Assembly (NCBI GenBank): GCA_934256695.1
Contig: CAKQPE010000069.1
Location: 1 to 10,072, forward strand
Direction: 5' to 3'
From: an uncultured Eubacteriales bacterium
Lineage (GTDB): Bacteria; Bacillota; Clostridia; Lachnospirales; Anaerotignaceae
Length of the DNA stretch: 10,072 bases
A model generated the notes under the pieces. It ran no database searches. It was not told the origin of the DNA and worked only from the letters and a program-made list of their open reading frames with translations. Shown piece by piece: positions 7,138 to 10,072 of the stretch (within the stretch, counting starts at the first letter, position 1; each line of letters begins with the position of its first letter). The translations under genes and the position numbers were made by a program.

Positions 7138-7182
7138 TTTTGCTACGCAAAACAGGCTGTGCCTGCCCCGTTATCTTCGGGG
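7138..7182 (+). other. three abutting hairpins in the clpB leader
   Basis: Three perfect hairpins follow one another without a free base: TTTTGC-TAC-GCAAAA (7138-7152), CAGGC-TGT-GCCTG (7153-7165) and CCCCG-TTATCTT-CGGGG (7166-7182). The block is richer in G+C than its surroundings. It has no T-run after it, so it is not a normal terminator, and no peptide with a ribosome binding site is visible. It lies about 115-160 nt into the predicted clpB transcript. It could be an RNA structure, a second type of dispersed repeat, or the decayed end of a mobile element. The rest of the 496-bp murI-clpB gap is covered by the neighbouring entries; I recognise nothing in 7023-7137 or 7183-7225. Confidence 0.5.
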
Positions 7183-7225
7183 TGACACATATCCGAACCT
7201 ACTCAAAATACTCTTTAAGAAATAA

Positions 7226-7288
7226 AAGACCTTTGGGTTTCACCCCAATGCCCCACAATTTTTTGAAAAAAATTGAGTAAAACTTTTA
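7226..7288 (+). repeat. two-hairpin structured repeat, copy A
   Basis: The order of blocks is AAGACC (7226-7231), hairpin 1 TTGGG-TTTCAC-CCCAA (7233-7248), a short linker, hairpin 2 with a perfect 9-bp stem CAATTTTTT/AAAAAATTG around GA (7256-7275), and the tail AGTAAAACTTTTA. It has the same orientation as the copy at 10016 and is inverted relative to the copy at 143-210. It lies in the predicted clpB leader. Neither hairpin is followed by a T-run, so terminator function is not supported. Confidence 0.7.
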
Positions 7289-7316
7289 ACATTAAAAACC
7301 GGAGTGTGTTTATAAT
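7286..7316 (+). promoter_or_regulatory. candidate proximal sigma-A promoter for clpB
   Basis: TTAACA (7286-7291; 5 of 6 positions) and TATAAT (7311-7316; perfect) are 19 nt apart, a longer spacing than ideal. The -35 straddles the right end of repeat copy A. It would start a transcript about 40 nt before the clpB ATG that bypasses CIRCE control, giving basal expression. The poor spacing keeps confidence low. Confidence 0.35.
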
Positions 7317-7363
7317 AAAAATTATATTAATCGTACAACCTACAAGAAAGGATTGGTGCGTAT

Positions 7364-9946
7364 ATGAATACACAAAAATTTACACAGAAATCTCTTGAGG
7401 CAGTACAGCAGGCACAGAGTCTGGCTATTCAGCATAAGAACACACAGATTGACCAGCAGCATCTTTTATATGCTCTGCTTTCTCAGTCCGACGGACTTAT
7501 TCCGCAGATGCTTGTTAAGATGAATGTCAGCGTAAACGGCTTGCTTAACGATACAGAAAGAGAAATAAAAAATCTGCCTTACGGCTCAGGCTCAGGTCAG
7601 ATGTATCTTTCCGGTGAGCTTAACATGGCTTTGGAAGAAGCCGAAAGAATGGCAGAAAATATGAAAGACGAGTTTGTTTCGGTAGAGCATATATTTATGG
7701 CTCTTGTAAACAGTCCGAACAATTCGTTAAAGAAGCTTTTTGAAAAATATAACATTACCAAAAACGAATTTATGAAACAGCTTAAAGCTGTAAGGGGAAA
7801 TGCAAGAGTGACAAGTGAAAATCCGGAAGAAACTTATGATGTTCTTAACAAATACGGCTACGACCTTGTTGAAAGGGCAAGAAGCAAAAAGCTTGATCCT
7901 GTAATTGGCCGTGACGATGAAATAAGAAACGTAATAAGAATTCTTTCAAGAAAAACAAAAAACAACCCTGTGCTTATAGGTGAACCTGGTGTTGGTAAAA
8001 CAGCCATTGCCGAAGGTCTTGCACAGAGAATAGTAAGCGAAGATGTGCCTAATAATTTAAGAGACAAAACTATATTTTCTCTTGATATGGGTTCTCTTAT
8101 AGCCGGTGCAAAATACAGAGGTGAGTTCGAGGAAAGACTTAAAGCTGTATTAAACGAGGTTAAAAAGAGCGAAGGCAAGATAATCCTTTTCATAGATGAG
8201 CTGCATACAATAGTAGGTGCAGGTAAGTCCGACGGTGCAATGGACGCAGGCAACTTACTTAAACCAATGCTTGCAAGAGGTGAGCTTCACTGTATAGGTG
8301 CTACAACACTTAACGAATACAAACAGTATATTGAAAAAGATGCTGCTCTTGAAAGACGTTTCCAGCCGGTAATGGTTGCCGAGCCTACAGTTGAGGACAC
8401 AATAGCAATACTTCGTGGTCTTAAAGAAAAATACGAAGTTTTCCACGGTGTTAAAATTCAGGATCAGGCAATTATTGCAGCTGCCACACTTTCAAACAGA
8501 TATATAACGGACAGATTCCTTCCTGATAAGGCTATCGACCTTATTGATGAAGCCTGTGCTATGATAAGAACGGAAATTGACTCGATGCCTACCGAGCTTG
8601 ATGTTATAAGAAGAAAGATTATTCAGCATGAGATTGAGGAAGCCGCTCTTAAAAAAGAAAACGATAAGATTTCGGCAGAACATCTTTCTGAAATACAGAA
8701 AGAGCTTGCAGAACTTAGAGAACAGTTTAATGCTCTTAAAGCTAAGTGGGAAAACGAGAAAAATTCAATCGACAAGGTTCAGCAGTTAAAGAGCCAGATT
8801 GAACAGACAAATGCCGAAATTGAAATGGCAGAAAGAAAGTACGACCTTAACAAGGCAGCAGAGCTTAAATACGGCAAGTTGCCGCAGTTACAGAAAGAAC
8901 TTAAAGCCGCTGAGGAAGAAGAAGGCGGAGAAAACAAAAATACTCTCCTTAGAAATAAAGTAACAGACGAGGAGATAGCAAAGATTATAGAAAGATGGAC
9001 AGGTATTCCTGTAGCCAAACTGGTTGAAGGCGAAAGAGACAAACTTATTCATATGGAGGATATTCTTCATAAGAGAGTTGTCGGTCAGGACGAGGCCGTT
9101 ACAAAAGTAACAGAGGCTATTTTAAGAAGTCGTGCCGGAATACAGAACCCTAACAGACCTATAGGCTCGTTTATGTTCCTTGGCCCTACAGGTGTCGGCA
9201 AAACAGAACTTGCAAAGGCACTTGCAGAAAGCCTTTTTGATGATGAAAAGAATATCATACGTATTGATATGACCGAGTACATGGAGAAATTCTCCGTATC
9301 CAGACTTATCGGAGCACCTCCGGGATATGTAGGATACGAAGAAGGCGGTCAGCTGACAGAGGCTGTTGCAAGACGTCCTTATTCGGTAGTTCTTTTTGAT
9401 GAAGTTGAAAAAGCTCACCCTGATGTATTTAATATTCTTCTTCAGGTACTTGATGACGGACGAATTACAGATTCACAGGGCAGAACAGTTGACTTTAAGA
9501 ATACAATAATTATTCTTACATCTAACCTTGGTTCACAGGATTTGCTGGAAGGTATTGAGGCAAACGGTGAAATAAGTCAGGAAGCAAAAGATAAAGTAAA
9601 TGAGCTTCTTAAACATTCATTCAGACCTGAGTTTCTTAACCGTCTTGACGAAATAGTAATGTTTAAGCCGTTAAGCAAGGATAATGTAACAGCTATTGTT
9701 GATCTTATTATTGCCGACCTTAATAAACGTCTTAAAGACAAAGAGCTTAGCTGTGTTGTTACAGAAGATGCTAAGAAGTTTATCGTTGACAATGGCTATG
9801 ATATGATTTACGGTGCAAGACCGTTAAAGAGATACATCCAGCAGCACGTAGAAACACTTATAGCTAAAAAGATTATAGGCGATGATGTTGCTCCGGACAC
9901 TACACTTACGGTCGATGTTGAAAACAATCAGCTTATAGTTAAATAA
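7364..9946 (+). CDS. clpB: ClpB, heat-shock protein disaggregase (Hsp104 family)
   Basis: This hexameric AAA+ machine (860 aa; E. coli ClpB is 857) works with DnaK to pull polypeptides out of aggregates in the cytoplasm. The N domain (about 1-145) binds substrate. NBD1 has Walker A GEPGVGKT (206-213), Walker B LFIDE and arginine fingers R331-R332. The coiled-coil M domain (about 405-530), where DnaK docks, separates ClpB from ClpA and ClpC. NBD2 has Walker A GPTGVGKT (607-614), Walker B with D679-E680, the LNR arginine R760 and sensor 2 GARPLKR. The pore loops (KYRGEFEERL, GYVGYEEGG) are intact, and no ClpP-docking tripeptide is evident. AAAGGA (7347-7352) lies 11 nt before the ATG. It is a single-gene unit under CIRCE control, with a possible second promoter at 7286-7316. 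Confidence 0.97.
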   Translation: MNTQKFTQKSLEAVQQAQSLAIQHKNTQIDQQHLLYALLSQSDGLIPQMLVKMNVSVNGLLNDTEREIKNLPYGSGSGQMYLSGELNMALEEAERMAENMKDEFVSVEHIFMALVNSPNNSLKKLFEKYNITKNEFMKQLKAVRGNARVTSENPEETYDVLNKYGYDLVERARSKKLDPVIGRDDEIRNVIRILSRKTKNNPVLIGEPGVGKTAIAEGLAQRIVSEDVPNNLRDKTIFSLDMGSLIAGAKYRGEFEERLKAVLNEVKKSEGKIILFIDELHTIVGAGKSDGAMDAGNLLKPMLARGELHCIGATTLNEYKQYIEKDAALERRFQPVMVAEPTVEDTIAILRGLKEKYEVFHGVKIQDQAIIAAATLSNRYITDRFLPDKAIDLIDEACAMIRTEIDSMPTELDVIRRKIIQHEIEEAALKKENDKISAEHLSEIQKELAELREQFNALKAKWENEKNSIDKVQQLKSQIEQTNAEIEMAERKYDLNKAAELKYGKLPQLQKELKAAEEEEGGENKNTLLRNKVTDEEIAKIIERWTGIPVAKLVEGERDKLIHMEDILHKRVVGQDEAVTKVTEAILRSRAGIQNPNRPIGSFMFLGPTGVGKTELAKALAESLFDDEKNIIRIDMTEYMEKFSVSRLIGAPPGYVGYEEGGQLTEAVARRPYSVVLFDEVEKAHPDVFNILLQVLDDGRITDSQGRTVDFKNTIIILTSNLGSQDLLEGIEANGEISQEAKDKVNELLKHSFRPEFLNRLDEIVMFKPLSKDNVTAIVDLIIADLNKRLKDKELSCVVTEDAKKFIVDNGYDMIYGARPLKRYIQQHVETLIAKKIIGDDVAPDTTLTVDVENNQLIVK

Positions 9947-9953
9947 AACTTTT

Positions 9954-9990
9954 AAAACCCTTAATGGTATTTTTGCCATTAAGGGTTTTT
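9954..9990 (+). terminator. intrinsic terminator of clpB
   Basis: A perfect 14-bp stem, AAAACCCTTAATGG (9954-9967) with CCATTAAGGGTTTT (9976-9989), closes an 8-nt loop and ends in TTTTT (9986-9990). It starts 7 nt after the clpB stop. The near symmetry of the A- and T-tracts means it might also stop transcription arriving from the right. Confidence 0.95.
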
Positions 9991-10015
9991 GTGTAAAAAT
10001 ATAAATTTATGGAAC

Positions 10016-10072
10016 TAAGACCGTGGGACTCTGTCCCACACCCTGCGATTTTTTGAAAAAAATCGAGTAAAA
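10016..10072 (+). repeat. two-hairpin structured repeat, copy B (cut by window end)
   Basis: The order of blocks is TAAGACC (10016-10022), hairpin 1 GTGGGAC-TCT-GTCCCAC (10023-10039, perfect 7-bp stem), linker ACCCTG, hairpin 2 with a perfect 9-bp stem CGATTTTTT/AAAAAATCG around GA (10046-10065), and AGTAAAA up to the window edge. The expected tail CTTTTA would lie just outside. It is in direct orientation with copy A, so clpB and its terminator lie between two direct copies. Confidence 0.7.

Noticed and set aside
7256..7275. A/T hairpin in the clpB leader as a terminator or attenuator
   Set aside because: It is followed by AGTAAAAC rather than a T-run, and the same structure recurs as part of a dispersed repeat.

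Overview
This AT-rich window reads as ordinary chromosome of a low-G+C, endospore-forming Gram-positive bacterium, most likely class Clostridia. The evidence is a full-length SpoVT with a sigma-G-type promoter, a perfect CIRCE operator (HrcA control), sigma-A promoters, strong GGAGG-type ribosome binding sites, U-tailed hairpin terminators and heavy use of A/T-ending codons. No genus can be named. All six protein-coding genes lie on the + strand, and I see no tRNA, rRNA, CRISPR array, transposase, integrase or phage gene.

Layout: (1) 1-225 is a leader holding an inverted copy of a small two-hairpin repeat that ends beside the sbcD ribosome binding site. (2) 226-4070 is sbcD-sbcC, overlapping by ATGA and encoding the two subunits of the SbcCD (Mre11-Rad50 type) DNA-end nuclease. 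(3) 4071-4815 is spoVT, with its own sigma-G-like promoter, a small palindrome near the expected transcript start and a strong terminator. (4) 4916-6938 is a compact cell-wall precursor operon with a near-consensus sigma-A promoter, ddl (TTG start), murI and a terminator. It supplies the D-Ala-D-Ala dipeptide and D-glutamate for peptidoglycan. (5) 6977-9990 is clpB, the heat-shock disaggregase, with a CIRCE/sigma-A promoter about 340 nt upstream of the gene, a leader full of hairpins and a strong terminator. (6) 9991-10072 is intergenic and holds another copy of the repeat, cut by the window end.

The coding content is standard housekeeping: repair, sporulation control, wall synthesis and protein quality control. 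I found no new multi-gene system. The most interesting signal is non-coding. A structured repeat of about 65 bp occurs three times (143-210 on -, 7226-7288 on +, 10016-10072 on +). Its second hairpin is always a perfect 9-bp stem around a GA loop, yet four of the nine base pairs differ between copies and every change is compensated. That points to a dispersed family kept under structural constraint. One copy lies in the sbcDC leader, one in the clpB leader and one just after the clpB terminator.
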